DNA from: JAOUGY01 sp963785075
GTDB lineage: Bacteria > Actinomycetota > Acidimicrobiia > Spongiisociales > ZC4RG35
Reading direction: 5' to 3'
NCBI GenBank assembly: GCA_963785075.1
Contig: CAWATW010000003.1
Span: forward strand, 1-64,000
Length of the DNA stretch: 64,000 bases
Positions within the stretch are counted from its first letter, which is position 1. Every line of letters begins with the position of its first letter. Shown piece after piece: positions 16,258-25,569 of the stretch. The notes under the pieces were generated by a model. That model saw only the letters and a program-made list of their open reading frames with translations. It did no database searches and was not told the origin of the DNA. The position numbers were made by a program, and so were the translations under genes.

Positions 16258-18036
16258 ATGTCTACGCCAGTTGTCCATGCCGCGTGGGGCGGCCTACACG
16301 ATCGGCGGCGTCGCATGGTGGCGCTCGTAGCCGCACTCGTGCTGATATTCACGTCGTTCACCGTTGCGGTGGATCCGGCGTCCGCCAAGAAACCAGACCC
16401 GCCGGGTCAGCTGGTACAGGTACAGCTGCTGGCGTTCAACGACTACCACGGGCATCTCGAGTCCAACACGCCGGGCGCGGTCGACGGCATCGCCGCCGGT
16501 GGCGCCGAGTACCTGTCCGCAAAGCTCAACGAGCTGCGGGCCGGCAACAAGTACAGCCTCACGGTGGCGGCCGGTGACCTCATCGGTGGCTCTCCCGCAT
16601 TCTCGGGGCTCTTCCACGACGAGCCCTCGGTCGAATCTCTGAATGCGATGGGCCTCGACGTGTCGAGCGTCGGCAACCACGAGTTCGACGAAGGCGTCAC
16701 CGAACTGCTGCGCATGCAGAACGGTGGATGTCATCCGGTCGACGGCTGTTACTTCCCCGACGACCCATTCGCCGGGGCAGATTTCCAGTGGCTCGCGGCC
16801 AACGTCGTCAACGAGACCACCGGTGCGACCCCGCTGCCGCCGTATTGGATCAAGAAGATGGAGAGCGTGAAGGTCGGCTTCATCGGGATGACGCTCGAGG
16901 CGACCGATACTCTGGTCGCCGCGGCCGGCATCCAGGGTTGGGACTTCAAGGACGAGGCGGAGACCGCCAACGCCCTCGTTCCGATCCTCGAGGCCCAGGG
17001 AGTCGACGCCATCGTGGTGCTGCTCCACGAGGGTGGCTCGCAGACACCGCCTCCTGGAGCGATCGACGCCTGCGCCGGCATCTCGGGACCTGTCGTGGCC
17101 ATCAACGACGCCCTCGATCCGGCGATCGACGTGATGATCACCGGTCACACCCACCTGCCATACAACTGCGTGCTCGAAGATGCGGCCGGAGACCCCCGGA
17201 TCGTGACCAGCGCCTACTCGTTCGGCCGGGTGGTGTCGGAACTGGACCTGGTCATCGACAAGCGCACCAACGACGTCCGTCGTGATCTGAGCGTCGCCAC
17301 CAACCACCTGGTGGACCAGGCCACTCTGACACCGGACCCGGCGATGACGGAGATCATCGCCAAATGGCAGCCACTGGTGGACGCGGCCGGCAGCACACCG
17401 GTCGGGACGATCACCGCCGACATCAACCGCGGCGGGGTTCCACCCGGTTCGGATCGTGGTGTCGAGTCGCCGGCCGGCAACCTGGTGGCCGATGCCCAGT
17501 TGTGGTCGACGTCGGCGAGTGGTGCGCAGGTGGCGTTCATGAACCCTGGTGGGGTGCGCTCGGACCTGTTGTTTGCGCAATCGGCCGGTGAGGGCGACGG
17601 TGTCGTCACCTTCGGCGAGGCGTTCACGTTCCAGCCGTTCGGCAACACGCTGGTGACGTACCCGATGACCGGGGCGCAGATCATCTCGGTGCTCGAACAG
17701 CAGTGCCAGCCGCTCGGTTCGAGCCGGCCTTTCCTGCATCTCGGCGTGTCCGAAGGCTTCACCTATGACCTTGCAAAGACCATCGACGCCGGCAACTGCG
17801 TATCGGTCACGGTCAGCAACGTGCAGCTCAACGGCGTGGCGTTGAATCCGGTCGCGACCTATAACGTGACGGTGAACAACTTCCTCGCCGACGGCGGGGA
17901 CAACTTCACCACCTTCGCAACAGTCACGGCGCCTCGTCTCGATGGAGGCAACGACCTCAACGCCCTGGTCAACTACCTGGGGACGTTCAGCCCGGTCGCT
18001 CCTCCGAGCACCGATCGGGTCAACGAACTGAACTGA
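16258..18036 (+). CDS. Secreted 5'-nucleotidase/2',3'-cyclic phosphodiesterase family protein
   Basis: 592 residues with a GGAGGAG site before ATG 16258. An N-terminal hydrophobic segment (MVALVAALVLIFTSFTVAV) precedes a calcineurin-like metallophosphatase domain: LLAFNDYHGHLES, AAGDLIGGSP, SVGNHEFDEG and ITGHTHLPY. The C-terminal 5'-nucleotidase substrate domain follows (GNLVADAQLW, FMNPGGVRSDL, YPMTGAQI, VNNFLADGGDNF). It likely releases phosphate and nucleoside from extracellular nucleotides. The gene is transcribed away from the sugar dehydrogenase and ends at a strong terminator. Confidence 0.95.
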   Translation: MSTPVVHAAWGGLHDRRRRMVALVAALVLIFTSFTVAVDPASAKKPDPPGQLVQVQLLAFNDYHGHLESNTPGAVDGIAAGGAEYLSAKLNELRAGNKYSLTVAAGDLIGGSPAFSGLFHDEPSVESLNAMGLDVSSVGNHEFDEGVTELLRMQNGGCHPVDGCYFPDDPFAGADFQWLAANVVNETTGATPLPPYWIKKMESVKVGFIGMTLEATDTLVAAAGIQGWDFKDEAETANALVPILEAQGVDAIVVLLHEGGSQTPPPGAIDACAGISGPVVAINDALDPAIDVMITGHTHLPYNCVLEDAAGDPRIVTSAYSFGRVVSELDLVIDKRTNDVRRDLSVATNHLVDQATLTPDPAMTEIIAKWQPLVDAAGSTPVGTITADINRGGVPPGSDRGVESPAGNLVADAQLWSTSASGAQVAFMNPGGVRSDLLFAQSAGEGDGVVTFGEAFTFQPFGNTLVTYPMTGAQIISVLEQQCQPLGSSRPFLHLGVSEGFTYDLAKTIDAGNCVSVTVSNVQLNGVALNPVATYNVTVNNFLADGGDNFTTFATVTAPRLDGGNDLNALVNYLGTFSPVAPPSTDRVNELN

Positions 18037-18044
18037 CCCGTCCA

Positions 18045-18082
18045 AACGCCGGACCCGACCCCACTGGGCCGGGTCCGGCGTT
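18045..18082 (+). terminator. Hairpin terminator after the 5'-nucleotidase
   Basis: AACGCCGGACCCG (18045-18057) pairs with CGGGTCCGGCGTT (18070-18082) across a 12-base loop, starting 8 bases after the stop codon. Confidence 0.85.
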
Positions 18083-18377
18083 GGACCCCAGCGCGGGCAC
18101 GGACGTCCAAGAACTCGCTTCGTTGTCTTTCAACCCGGTGCCTTCCTCCCACGATCCGTCCTGCGTCCAATGTGGGTCGGTACGTGCATCGGAAGTGGCA
18201 GGGGTACGATGCGCGAGTGACCTCTGTCGAGCATCAAACTGGTCGGAACACCAGCGCCGACACGACCCGCCGGACGATTTCGCTCGGTAGTTTCCGAGCC
18301 CTCACTTCATTCATCGGTACCACCATCCGAATCCCCTGTCGTGCCGTAGGGAGGGTGTGCAACAGAAGGAGAGCCCG

Positions 18378-18839
18378 ATGAGTTTTCCAATCGTGACCGG
18401 CTCGAACCTCGAACGGCGCCGGATGACTCTTCCTTCGGACTTCGAAGGCGATCTCAACCTGGTGGTGTTGGCTTTCTGGCAGCGCCATCAAGGCCTCGTC
18501 AACACATGGATGCCTTTGGCCGGGGAACTCGAACGGCGACATCCTGGTCTTGTCTTCTATGAAGTGCCCGTGATTCAACAGCGAAGCCGCATCTCACAGT
18601 GGTTCATCGACAGCGGAATGAGGTCGGGGATACCGGACCACCGGGTGCGGGAGCGCACGATCACGCTCTATTTGGACAAGTCCACATTCCTCACAGACCT
18701 CGGCATCGCTGACGACGGCACCATCCATACGATCGTGGTCGATCGAAGCGGCCGAGTTCTGTGGCGGGCTACCGGGCCTTTGATCGAAGCGACGGAATCC
18801 GATCTCGTGGACTTCCTCGAGAACCAGCCAGTCGCCTGA
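18378..18839 (+). CDS. Thioredoxin-like fold protein of unknown function
   Basis: 153 residues from ATG 18378 (GAAGGAGA site). Segments such as LNLVVLAFWQRHQGLVNTWM, LVFYEVPVI and TIHTIVVDRSGRVLWRATGP match the thioredoxin-like/ATP10-like pattern (strand-rich core, substrate-binding region), but no CxxC redox pair is present. It is probably a cytosolic, non-redox member. It stands alone, with long non-coding stretches on both sides. Confidence 0.75.
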   Translation: MSFPIVTGSNLERRRMTLPSDFEGDLNLVVLAFWQRHQGLVNTWMPLAGELERRHPGLVFYEVPVIQQRSRISQWFIDSGMRSGIPDHRVRERTITLYLDKSTFLTDLGIADDGTIHTIVVDRSGRVLWRATGPLIEATESDLVDFLENQPVA

Positions 18840-19344
18840 GCGTCGGAACGCCCCTCCAGCGCTGACTGCTCTTGGCAGGGGTTGGCGATCTCAGAGGATC
18901 GGCGACCGGATGTCGGTGGGTGCTTCCATCGACCACTGCGCACTGGACGGCACTCTGATCCATCTGCTCGCGCCGCCGACCGGCCAGCCCGACCGACCTC
19001 GTGACATTGCTCGACCTGGCAATCGATGCCGGTTTCCGAGCGCTACACCAGGTCGGTATCAACCGTTGCCCGCCGAGCGGACGACCCCGCTGTAACCGAC
19101 GTCCCGGAAGCTGCTGGGGAACGGATCGGCAAGATCGGGGCGGCGCACCCGTCGCCATCGTCCGTGACTGGGATCCTGCCCGTCGGGACGATCACGGTCC
19201 CCGAAATCTGGGAAGCCCTCGAGTCCGCTCCACTCCTGGTGCGTTTGCGGGGTGAGCAACAACCGGCGGCGTGACCAACGTCACCACCGAGGATGTTCAT
19301 CCGAACCGACTCCGGCACCGTAAAGCAAGCAAGGAGGTCTACAC
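18840..19344. other. Gene-free stretch
   Basis: About 500 bases with several short open frames on both strands, none with a recognisable domain or consistent ribosome site. The last ~60 bases must hold the promoter and leader of the two small membrane genes. Confidence 0.4.
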
Positions 19345-19554
19345 GTGACAACAGTCGTACCGAGCATCCGATCCTTGACTTCATTCCACCGGACCAAGCT
19401 GGTGTTCCTTGCGGCCGGCTTTGTCTCGTTCCTGTTGTCTGTGACCTTGTGGTTCTTCGTGGACCGCGAGTTGGGCCTCTTCGTGGGCCTGTGGGTGCCT
19501 GCCATCCACTCCCTGGGGACTCTGGTCTTGACCGGTGAGCAGGACTCGTCATGA
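19345..19554 (+). CDS. Small two-helix membrane protein
   Basis: 69 residues from GTG 19345 with an excellent AAGGAGG site. Two membrane segments are visible: KLVFLAAGFVSFLLSVTLWF and a second centred on GLFVGLWVPAIHSLGTLVL. The stop overlaps the next start (ATGA), so the two are translationally coupled. The pattern resembles uncharacterised small proteins seen in pairs in actinobacterial genomes. No function can be assigned. Confidence 0.75.
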   Translation: MTTVVPSIRSLTSFHRTKLVFLAAGFVSFLLSVTLWFFVDRELGLFVGLWVPAIHSLGTLVLTGEQDSS

Positions 19555-19742
19555 GCGACGGAGCCATATTCGGAATCGGCGCCGTGTTGTTCATCGCCAC
19601 CACATGGGCAACCATCGCCTTCTTCCTGTCCAAAATCCACGAACTGCACCACCGGGACATCCTCGCTACCGCGGAGGTGTCCAGAATCCAATCCGACACC
19701 TTCACCGAGGTGCACGTGAGGGCGCCGGACGCCGACTCGTAG
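19551..19742 (+). CDS. Small one-helix membrane protein
   Basis: 63 residues from ATG 19551, overlapping the upstream stop by four bases. An N-terminal membrane helix (AIFGIGAVLFIATTWATIAFFL) is followed by a short charged cytosolic tail with HELHHRDI. It is likely a partner subunit of the preceding protein. Function is unknown. Confidence 0.72.
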   Translation: MSDGAIFGIGAVLFIATTWATIAFFLSKIHELHHRDILATAEVSRIQSDTFTEVHVRAPDADS

Positions 19743-19879
19743 ACCGCCGGCCCCAGATCGGCGGTTGCCTGAGCGGCTGCCCCTGTCTCCAGCTCGGCGT
19801 GTCGCCGCCAGGTCAGCTGCGCGTCCAGCGGCAACTTCCAGTCCGAGAGAGTGCTCTGGGCGTGTGAACTCACCGCCGG

Positions 19880-20641
19880 TCAGAGAACGGCCTGAATGAA
19901 GCTGCGGGTTTCTTCCGTGCGCGGATCTGAGAAGATCTGCTCCGGTGTCCCCTCCTCCAAGATCACGCCATGGTGGAAGAAGCACATCCGGTCTGCCACC
20001 TCGCGGGCAAAACCCATCTCATGGGTCACGACCAGCATGGTCATGTGCAAATCGGTCGCCAGCGCCTTCATCACCGCTAGAACCTCTCCGATGAGCTCTG
20101 GATCGAGAGCAGAAGTCGGCTCGTCGAACAGCATCACGTCCGGATTCATCGCCAACGCCCGTGCGATCGCAACTCGTTGCTGCTGACCCCCGGAGAGCCG
20201 AATCGGGTACTCCCCCGACTTGTCCGCAAGGCCCACTCTGTCCAGGAGTTGGAGAGCATCGGCGCGTGCTTGATCCCGACCATGCTGGAGCACGGTGACA
20301 GGGCCTTCCATCACATTCTGGAGGGCGGTCATGTGGGGAAAGAGGTTGAAGTCTTGAAAGACCATCCCGACGTGGGTCCGCAGTCTCCTGATCTGCTCAC
20401 GCTTGCGGCGAGTCCTGCTGCCGCCTTCGAGACTGATCCCGGCAACCTCCACGGTTCCGGCCGAAGGGTCCTCGAGGAAGTTCACACATCTCAGCAAAGT
20501 CGACTTACCCGAACCAGACCGGCCGAATATCACAACCACGTCACCCTTGTGAACCTCCATGTCGATGCCCTTCAAGACATGGAGATCGCCGAACCACTTT
20601 TCGACACCGCGGATGCTCACTGCGATATCTCTCTCCGTCAT
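19880..20641 (-). CDS. Polar amino-acid ABC transporter ATP-binding protein
   Basis: 253 residues from ATG 20641, overlapping the permease stop (ATGA). It powers uptake. Walker A is FGRSGSGKSTLL, the Q-loop VFQDFNLFPH, signature LSGGQQQRVAIARAL, Walker B VMLFDEPTSALD, and switch VVTHEMGF. It ends with the EEGTPEQIF tail typical of GlnQ/HisP-type subunits. It is the last gene of a three-gene importer operon. Confidence 0.96.
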   Translation of the reverse strand: MTERDIAVSIRGVEKWFGDLHVLKGIDMEVHKGDVVVIFGRSGSGKSTLLRCVNFLEDPSAGTVEVAGISLEGGSRTRRKREQIRRLRTHVGMVFQDFNLFPHMTALQNVMEGPVTVLQHGRDQARADALQLLDRVGLADKSGEYPIRLSGGQQQRVAIARALAMNPDVMLFDEPTSALDPELIGEVLAVMKALATDLHMTMLVVTHEMGFAREVADRMCFFHHGVILEEGTPEQIFSDPRTEETRSFIQAVL

Positions 20642-21567
20642 CGCGGTGCGCCGTGGCTGGTGGAGGTTCTGATGTATCCCCTGGACACCCTCCGTTCCAG
20701 GCGGGCCTGGAAGAAGGTGAAGATCGCAGTGAGAACCCAATAGAGCGCAGCCGCAACCAGCAGCGCCTCGAGGCTCTTGAAGTCCCGCTTTCCGACGAGT
20801 TGTGCCCTTCGGAAGATCTCCGCCGTGGTGGCGGCAACCCCGAGGAACGAGACCAATGCCGTGTCCTTCATCATGGCGATGAACTCGTTTCCGGTGGGCG
20901 GGATGATCACCCGGAAGGCCTGTGGCAGCACCACACGTTTCATGCGCTGTGGATATGACATCCCCAGGGCCTCGGCGGCCTCGACCTGACCGCCGCTGAC
21001 AGCCTGGATCCCCGCTCGGAAGATCTCTGTCATGTAGGCGCCGTAGTTGAGGCCGAGCGCCAGCATGCCCGCCACGAACGCGTCGAGAGTCAGGAATCCC
21101 GCCAGCCCGTCGGGCAGAGACGGGAATCGATCCGTCAGATTGATCCCGACCTGAGGCAGCCCGAGGTAGATGAGGAACATCTGAACGATCAGCGGTGTGC
21201 CGCGAAAGAACGACGTGTAGAAGCCGGAGACGCCGTACGCCACCGGATTCGACGACAACCGCCCCAACGCCCCGCAGAGGGCGAGGACGGTGGCGAGGAC
21301 GATGCCTCCCAGCGCCATCAGCAGCGTGAACTGAAGACCACCGAAGATGTAGCGGAGCTTGTCCGCCATCCATGAGGTGTCGAATTGCGATACGGCGAAG
21401 AAGAAGCCGAGGAACAGAAAGATCGCAACCCAGACCACGATCACCTTGCGGCGGAACGGCACGTTGGCCATCCGCAGTGCAATGCGATCGATCCGGTCCG
21501 AGGCGGAGCCGCCAGGGGGTACGGGGTCACCGGCCCCCTGGACGAGTGGCTCCTCGCTCAAGGTCAC
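20638..21567 (-). CDS. Polar amino-acid ABC transporter permease
   Basis: 309 residues from GTG 21567, which overlaps the stop of the binding-protein gene (GTGA). An N-terminal membrane segment and a HisM/GlnP-type core are seen: TLLMALGGIVLATVLALCGA, SFFRGTPLIVQMFLIYLGLP, YMTEIFRAGIQAVSGGQVEA, the EAA loop QVEAAEALGMSYPQRMKRVV, and FIAMMKDTALVSFLGV. It probably forms a homodimeric channel. Confidence 0.95.
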   Translation of the reverse strand: MTLSEEPLVQGAGDPVPPGGSASDRIDRIALRMANVPFRRKVIVVWVAIFLFLGFFFAVSQFDTSWMADKLRYIFGGLQFTLLMALGGIVLATVLALCGALGRLSSNPVAYGVSGFYTSFFRGTPLIVQMFLIYLGLPQVGINLTDRFPSLPDGLAGFLTLDAFVAGMLALGLNYGAYMTEIFRAGIQAVSGGQVEAAEALGMSYPQRMKRVVLPQAFRVIIPPTGNEFIAMMKDTALVSFLGVAATTAEIFRRAQLVGKRDFKSLEALLVAAALYWVLTAIFTFFQARLERRVSRGYIRTSTSHGAPR

Positions 21568-22466
21568 TGTGGGACCGTCAGATCGATTCCGTCGTACCAC
21601 TGTTCTGACATCCGTGTGAGCGTTCCATCGGAGTGCATTTCTGCCAGGATCTCGTCGACACGATCCCGCAGGGCCGCGGCGTCCTCGGGCGCCGACTTGT
21701 CGAATGCGACCGAAAGCGGCTCGTAGAACACCGGATCGCCGACGATCTTCACCGGATTGCCCTCGTTGATGTATCCCTGAGCCGTGGTCAGCGATGTGAT
21801 CACCGCATCCAGGCGTGCCCCGTCACCGAGCGCCAGGTCCTGGAGCGCCGTGGTGTCGGTGTCATATCCCTGGACCTGTGCGTCGTCGATCACGAAGTCG
21901 AACTCGAACCCTTCGATGTTGAGATCTTTGTTCACGAACGCTTCGTAGGTGCAGGCGGAGCAGACCCCGATGGTGGCACCGTCGAGATCGGCCGTCAGGT
22001 CCGAGACAGACGTGTTGTCGGCGTGGACGACCACGACCGCCGGCGTGAAGTAATAGGGCTGAGTGAAGTAGAGCACTTCTTGCCGTTCGTTGGTGGGAGT
22101 CATGGAGCCGACGCTCATGTCCCAGCGGTTGTTCCAGTTCCCGGCCGTCAGAACGTCCCACGACGGCGTCTCCCATGCGATCTCAACCCCCAGCCGGCCG
22201 GCGATCTCGGTGGCCACATCGATGTCGAATCCCTCATAGGTGTTCGAGTCCTCGTTCAAGAACGACTGCGGGGGGTAGGCGGGATCGGTGGAAACCCGGA
22301 TGGTCCCGGCCGACTCCACCGCCGCCAGCAGACTCGACGCCTCGGCCGTCGTCGCGTCCGGATCGGAGTCCGACTGTGTCGTCGAGCCTCCCTCCTCGCT
22401 GGTCCCGCAGGCGGCCACCACCAGCGCCAGTGCCATCCCGATCATCCACCGTCGACGAAAACCCAT
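21564..22466 (-). CDS. Amino-acid ABC transporter substrate-binding lipoprotein
   Basis: 300 residues from ATG 22466 (GAGGAGG site). The lipobox LVVAACGTS anchors it outside the membrane. The family-3 solute-binding signature is GFDIDVATEIAGRLGVEIAW, with RVSTDPAYPP before it and WDMSVGSMTPTNERQEVLYF after. Substrate specificity cannot be told, although the acidic/polar amino-acid branch fits. Confidence 0.95.
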   Translation of the reverse strand: MGFRRRWMIGMALALVVAACGTSEEGGSTTQSDSDPDATTAEASSLLAAVESAGTIRVSTDPAYPPQSFLNEDSNTYEGFDIDVATEIAGRLGVEIAWETPSWDVLTAGNWNNRWDMSVGSMTPTNERQEVLYFTQPYYFTPAVVVVHADNTSVSDLTADLDGATIGVCSACTYEAFVNKDLNIEGFEFDFVIDDAQVQGYDTDTTALQDLALGDGARLDAVITSLTTAQGYINEGNPVKIVGDPVFYEPLSVAFDKSAPEDAAALRDRVDEILAEMHSDGTLTRMSEQWYDGIDLTVPQ

Positions 22467-22599
22467 ACCGTCCTCCTCTTCCACCGCCGACTGTATCGGT
22501 CCTTCAGGCCCTGCGCCCGTGTGGAGGGAGAAACCGCGAGACAGTCATCTGGGGCGCACGGCGGCCGGGCGGCGACCATCCGCCCGCTCCTCTGGCCGA

Positions 22600-23232
22600 T
22601 CAAGCCTTGCGGAGGACCGCCCCGTAGACGAAGCCGAGCGGACCCATCCGCCACACCCGCTCGAAGATGAGCGGTCCCGACTTGTACAGGCGCTCAGGCG
22701 GCGGGAGCTTGTCGAGCGAGCGATGCAAATACCAGTAGTCGGCGGGAGCCTTGGCAATCAGCCCGGCGAGGGGCAGGAACACGGCTGATGCCAGGCGGTG
22801 AATCAGTCTCAACGGGCGACTGTGGGGCCGGCCCAGGTCGATGATCACCGCAACTCCGCCCGGCCGGAGCACCCGGTTGATCTCGTCGAGCGTCTCCGGG
22901 ATCGAGGTCAAGTTCCGGAACACGTAGGCGGAAAACACGCCGTCGAAGCTGGCGTCGGCGAACGGCATTCGCTCTCCGATCGCGGCTACCCGCAGATCGA
23001 TGGGAGAGAGCTCCAGCATCTCCTTCACGGGATCGAGGGCCACCACCTGCAAGTCGAAGAGCGCATCGATGGCAGCGCCCGTGCCGGAACCGAGGTCGAG
23101 CACACGTCCATCCGGGAGAAAGGCGGCTCCGCGCCGGCGCCACTTCTGCTCCTGACCGAACGAGAGGATCCGGTTGATGAGGTCGTAGCGGGCGGCAATC
23201 CGAGCGAAGATCGGATCGGATTCGGCACTCAA
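22600..23232 (-). CDS. UbiE/MenG-like class I methyltransferase
   Basis: 210 residues from TTG 23232, overlapping the serS stop (TTGA). N-terminal ARIAARYDLINRILSFGQEQ and the SAM motif VLDLGSGTGAA, with FDGVFSAYVFRNLTSIPETL and RVLRPGG, are the signature of demethylmenaquinone/ubiquinone methyltransferases. The spacing matches MenG, so menaquinone biosynthesis is likely. It is co-translated with SerRS, an unusual pairing with no obvious functional link. Confidence 0.85.
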   Translation of the reverse strand: MSAESDPIFARIAARYDLINRILSFGQEQKWRRRGAAFLPDGRVLDLGSGTGAAIDALFDLQVVALDPVKEMLELSPIDLRVAAIGERMPFADASFDGVFSAYVFRNLTSIPETLDEINRVLRPGGVAVIIDLGRPHSRPLRLIHRLASAVFLPLAGLIAKAPADYWYLHRSLDKLPPPERLYKSGPLIFERVWRMGPLGFVYGAVLRKA

Positions 23233-24494
23233 GGTCGGGCTACCGGCTCGATCGAGTCGAACCCGGTGTATGGGCGAAGGGCTTCAGGGATCGTCACGGA
23301 GCCGTCCGCTCGTTGATGATTCTCGAGCAGAGTCAGAATCGTGCGGCCCACTGCGACTGCCGTCCCATTGAGCGTGTGGATGACCCGGTTTCCGGCGTCG
23401 GTCCGTTGGCGCACCTTGAGGCGCCGGGCCTGGAAATCGGTGGTGTTGGAGCACGAGGTGATCTCCCGGTACGCCTGCTGACCGGGGAACCAGGCCTCGA
23501 TGTCGTACTTCTTGGCTGCCGGTGCGCCCAGGTCACCGGCCGCCACGTTCACGACGCGGTAGGGCACTTCGAGCGCCTGGACGATCGACTCTTCGAGTCT
23601 GAGGAGCCGATCGTGCTCATCACCCGACAACTCGGGCTCCGTGAACACGAACATCTCGACCTTGTCGAACTGGTGAACCCGAAAGATGCCGGCCGTGTCC
23701 TTGCCGTAGGTCCCGGCCTCACGCCGAAAGCAAGTGGAAAAGCCGACATATCTCTTCGGAAGCTCGTCGGCCGCAAAGATCTCGTCCATGTGATAAGCCG
23801 CCAGCGGTACCTCCGCAGTGCCAACCAGGAACAGCTCGTCCTCGGGCACGGAGTACACCTGCTCGCGGGCTTCCGGGAAGAAGCCGGTGCCGACCAGGGC
23901 GTCCTCCTTCACCAGAACAGGTGGCACCATCGGCGTGAAGCCCGCCTCGGTCAGGCGTTCGAGGGCGAAGCGAACAAGCGCGAACTCGAGCAGAACCGCC
24001 TTGCCCTTCAGGTAGCCGAATCGGCTGCCCGAGACCTTGGCGGCGCGTTCGGTGTCGATCACGTCGAGCAGGGCGCCTAGCTCCGCGTGATCGCGGACTC
24101 CGGGATCGGTCGTGGGATCCCCGACGCGTTTGAGTTCGACATTGTCGGCGTCGGTGTGGCCGTCGGCCGCTGTGGGATCCACGAGATTCGGCATGGCGAT
24201 CCACAGTTCATCGAACTGCTGCTGGAGATCATCCGCCCTGGCCGCCTCGGTCTTGTATCGTTCCGACAGCTCAGCCGCCGCCGCGATCGCGGTCTGCTTC
24301 TCGTCACCCGTCAGCGAAGCGATCCGCTTCCCCGACTCTTTCTGCTCGGCTCGGAGCGATTCCGCCCTCACACGAGTGGAACGAAGGTCTTCGTCGAGCG
24401 CCACCAGGGCATCGACGTCGAGGGACATGCCGCGCCGCCGAAGGGCATCACGAAGCGCATCGGGATCGCTGCGAAGAAGGCTGACGTCGATCAT
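23229..24494 (-). CDS. serS: Seryl-tRNA synthetase
   Basis: 421 residues, the normal bacterial length. The N-terminal coiled-coil arm (to about residue 105) grips the long variable arm of tRNA-Ser. Class II motifs are present: motif 2 as CFRREAGTYGKDTAGIFRVH and motif 3 as NGTAVAVGRTILTLLENHQ. TAEV in FLVGTAEVPLAAYH and SSCSN-like ITSCSNTTDFQARR belong to the seryl-adenylate pocket. All four tRNA-Ser genes lie within 20 kb. Confidence 0.97.
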   Translation of the reverse strand: MIDVSLLRSDPDALRDALRRRGMSLDVDALVALDEDLRSTRVRAESLRAEQKESGKRIASLTGDEKQTAIAAAAELSERYKTEAARADDLQQQFDELWIAMPNLVDPTAADGHTDADNVELKRVGDPTTDPGVRDHAELGALLDVIDTERAAKVSGSRFGYLKGKAVLLEFALVRFALERLTEAGFTPMVPPVLVKEDALVGTGFFPEAREQVYSVPEDELFLVGTAEVPLAAYHMDEIFAADELPKRYVGFSTCFRREAGTYGKDTAGIFRVHQFDKVEMFVFTEPELSGDEHDRLLRLEESIVQALEVPYRVVNVAAGDLGAPAAKKYDIEAWFPGQQAYREITSCSNTTDFQARRLKVRQRTDAGNRVIHTLNGTAVAVGRTILTLLENHQRADGSVTIPEALRPYTGFDSIEPVARP

Positions 24495-24536
24495 GAGGTC
24501 AAATCAGGTTACTCGGGCCGGCAGCCCCAACCGGAC

Positions 24537-25568
24537 TCAGCCCGACGTGGTCGACGTCGACTCCGTGGCCTCGTTCACGACGAAGGTCACCTCTTGGAGG
24601 TTGTCTTCGGAGGCGTCGTCACCCACGATGATCGGCAGGCGTACCGTCAGCTGATAGGTGACTCCGGGTGTCACCGTCAATCCGTCGAACTCGACGGTCG
24701 TTTCACGACCGGGGCCAAGGCTGGGCGTCGACTCGACACCGTTGTATACCGACCCGTCGTTGCCCACGAGATCGATCGTGACGTCGACCGCATCGGAGTC
24801 CGTGTTGCCAGTGTTCAACACCACCACCTGCACCTTCAAAGTGTCGGTCACGGTCACAACCGCTTGATCGCTGGTGTTCACGACGATGTCGGGCACCGTG
24901 GCAACCCGTCCGATCGCCAACTCCGCCCTCAGGGCCAGCTCGTTTCCCTCGGCCCGGGCAACACTGACGATCTGCGACGGCCCCGACGAGAACGGGTATG
25001 TGTCCGATACGAACGCGATCTCGGGGAAAGGGACCACCGGAGCAGACGTATCCGCCTGATCCATCGAAGCCATGAAGGACTGGTACAACCGGTCACCCGC
25101 ACGGAGATCGATCAGTGCGTCTGTGATCTCGATCTCGAGCCCGACCGCCAACGGGTCGTCGGCCGCCTCGAAGACCAGATCGCGGAACGAGGACACCCCG
25201 GTCTCCCACGAGGCGATCACCTGGTCGAGGATGGCGATGGGACCTGCGAGCTCCGGGTCTCCGGCCGGGGCTGCTCCCATTGCGACCCTGGCTGCGGAGA
25301 GAGCATCGAGCGAGTCGTCGACGGTCGTGTCCAGCGTCACGCGATCTGCACCGTTGATCCCCTCGACGAGGGCGCCGAACTGTGCAGCGCTCCGGCCGAC
25401 CTCCACGAGCGACCCTCGCAGATCTTCGGCGAACAAGGGCGGCGCCTGGTCTTCGTCGAGTGCGAGCGCAAACGCGACGATCAGGCCGACGAAAACGGTG
25501 AGGGCGACCGGCACGATCCACCGCCGCCTGCGACGACGGCGCGCCGGCCGGTGAAGGTCTCCGATCAA
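24537..25568 (-). CDS. Membrane-anchored protein with extracytoplasmic domain, unknown function
   Basis: The open frame extends upstream through tRNA-Leu, so a start after the tRNA is required. TTG 25568 is the first option, giving 343 residues; the true start is uncertain. An Arg-rich cytosolic tip (RRRRRRRW) precedes one membrane helix (IVPVALTVFVGLIVAFALAL). A helical region follows, then a beta-sandwich-like C-terminal part (VTVTDTLKVQVVVLNTGN, GVTYQLTVRLPI) ending in a Ser/Thr tail. It is leftward, between tRNA-Leu and serS. Confidence 0.7.
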   Translation of the reverse strand: MIGDLHRPARRRRRRRWIVPVALTVFVGLIVAFALALDEDQAPPLFAEDLRGSLVEVGRSAAQFGALVEGINGADRVTLDTTVDDSLDALSAARVAMGAAPAGDPELAGPIAILDQVIASWETGVSSFRDLVFEAADDPLAVGLEIEITDALIDLRAGDRLYQSFMASMDQADTSAPVVPFPEIAFVSDTYPFSSGPSQIVSVARAEGNELALRAELAIGRVATVPDIVVNTSDQAVVTVTDTLKVQVVVLNTGNTDSDAVDVTIDLVGNDGSVYNGVESTPSLGPGRETTVEFDGLTVTPGVTYQLTVRLPIIVGDDASEDNLQEVTFVVNEATESTSTTSG

Positions 25569-25569
25569 G

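Noticed and set aside
19880..21373. 497-aa leftward frame containing the ABC ATPase
   Set aside because: Only the part from ATG 20641 is the ATPase; the upstream half is an Arg-rich shadow of the permease gene.
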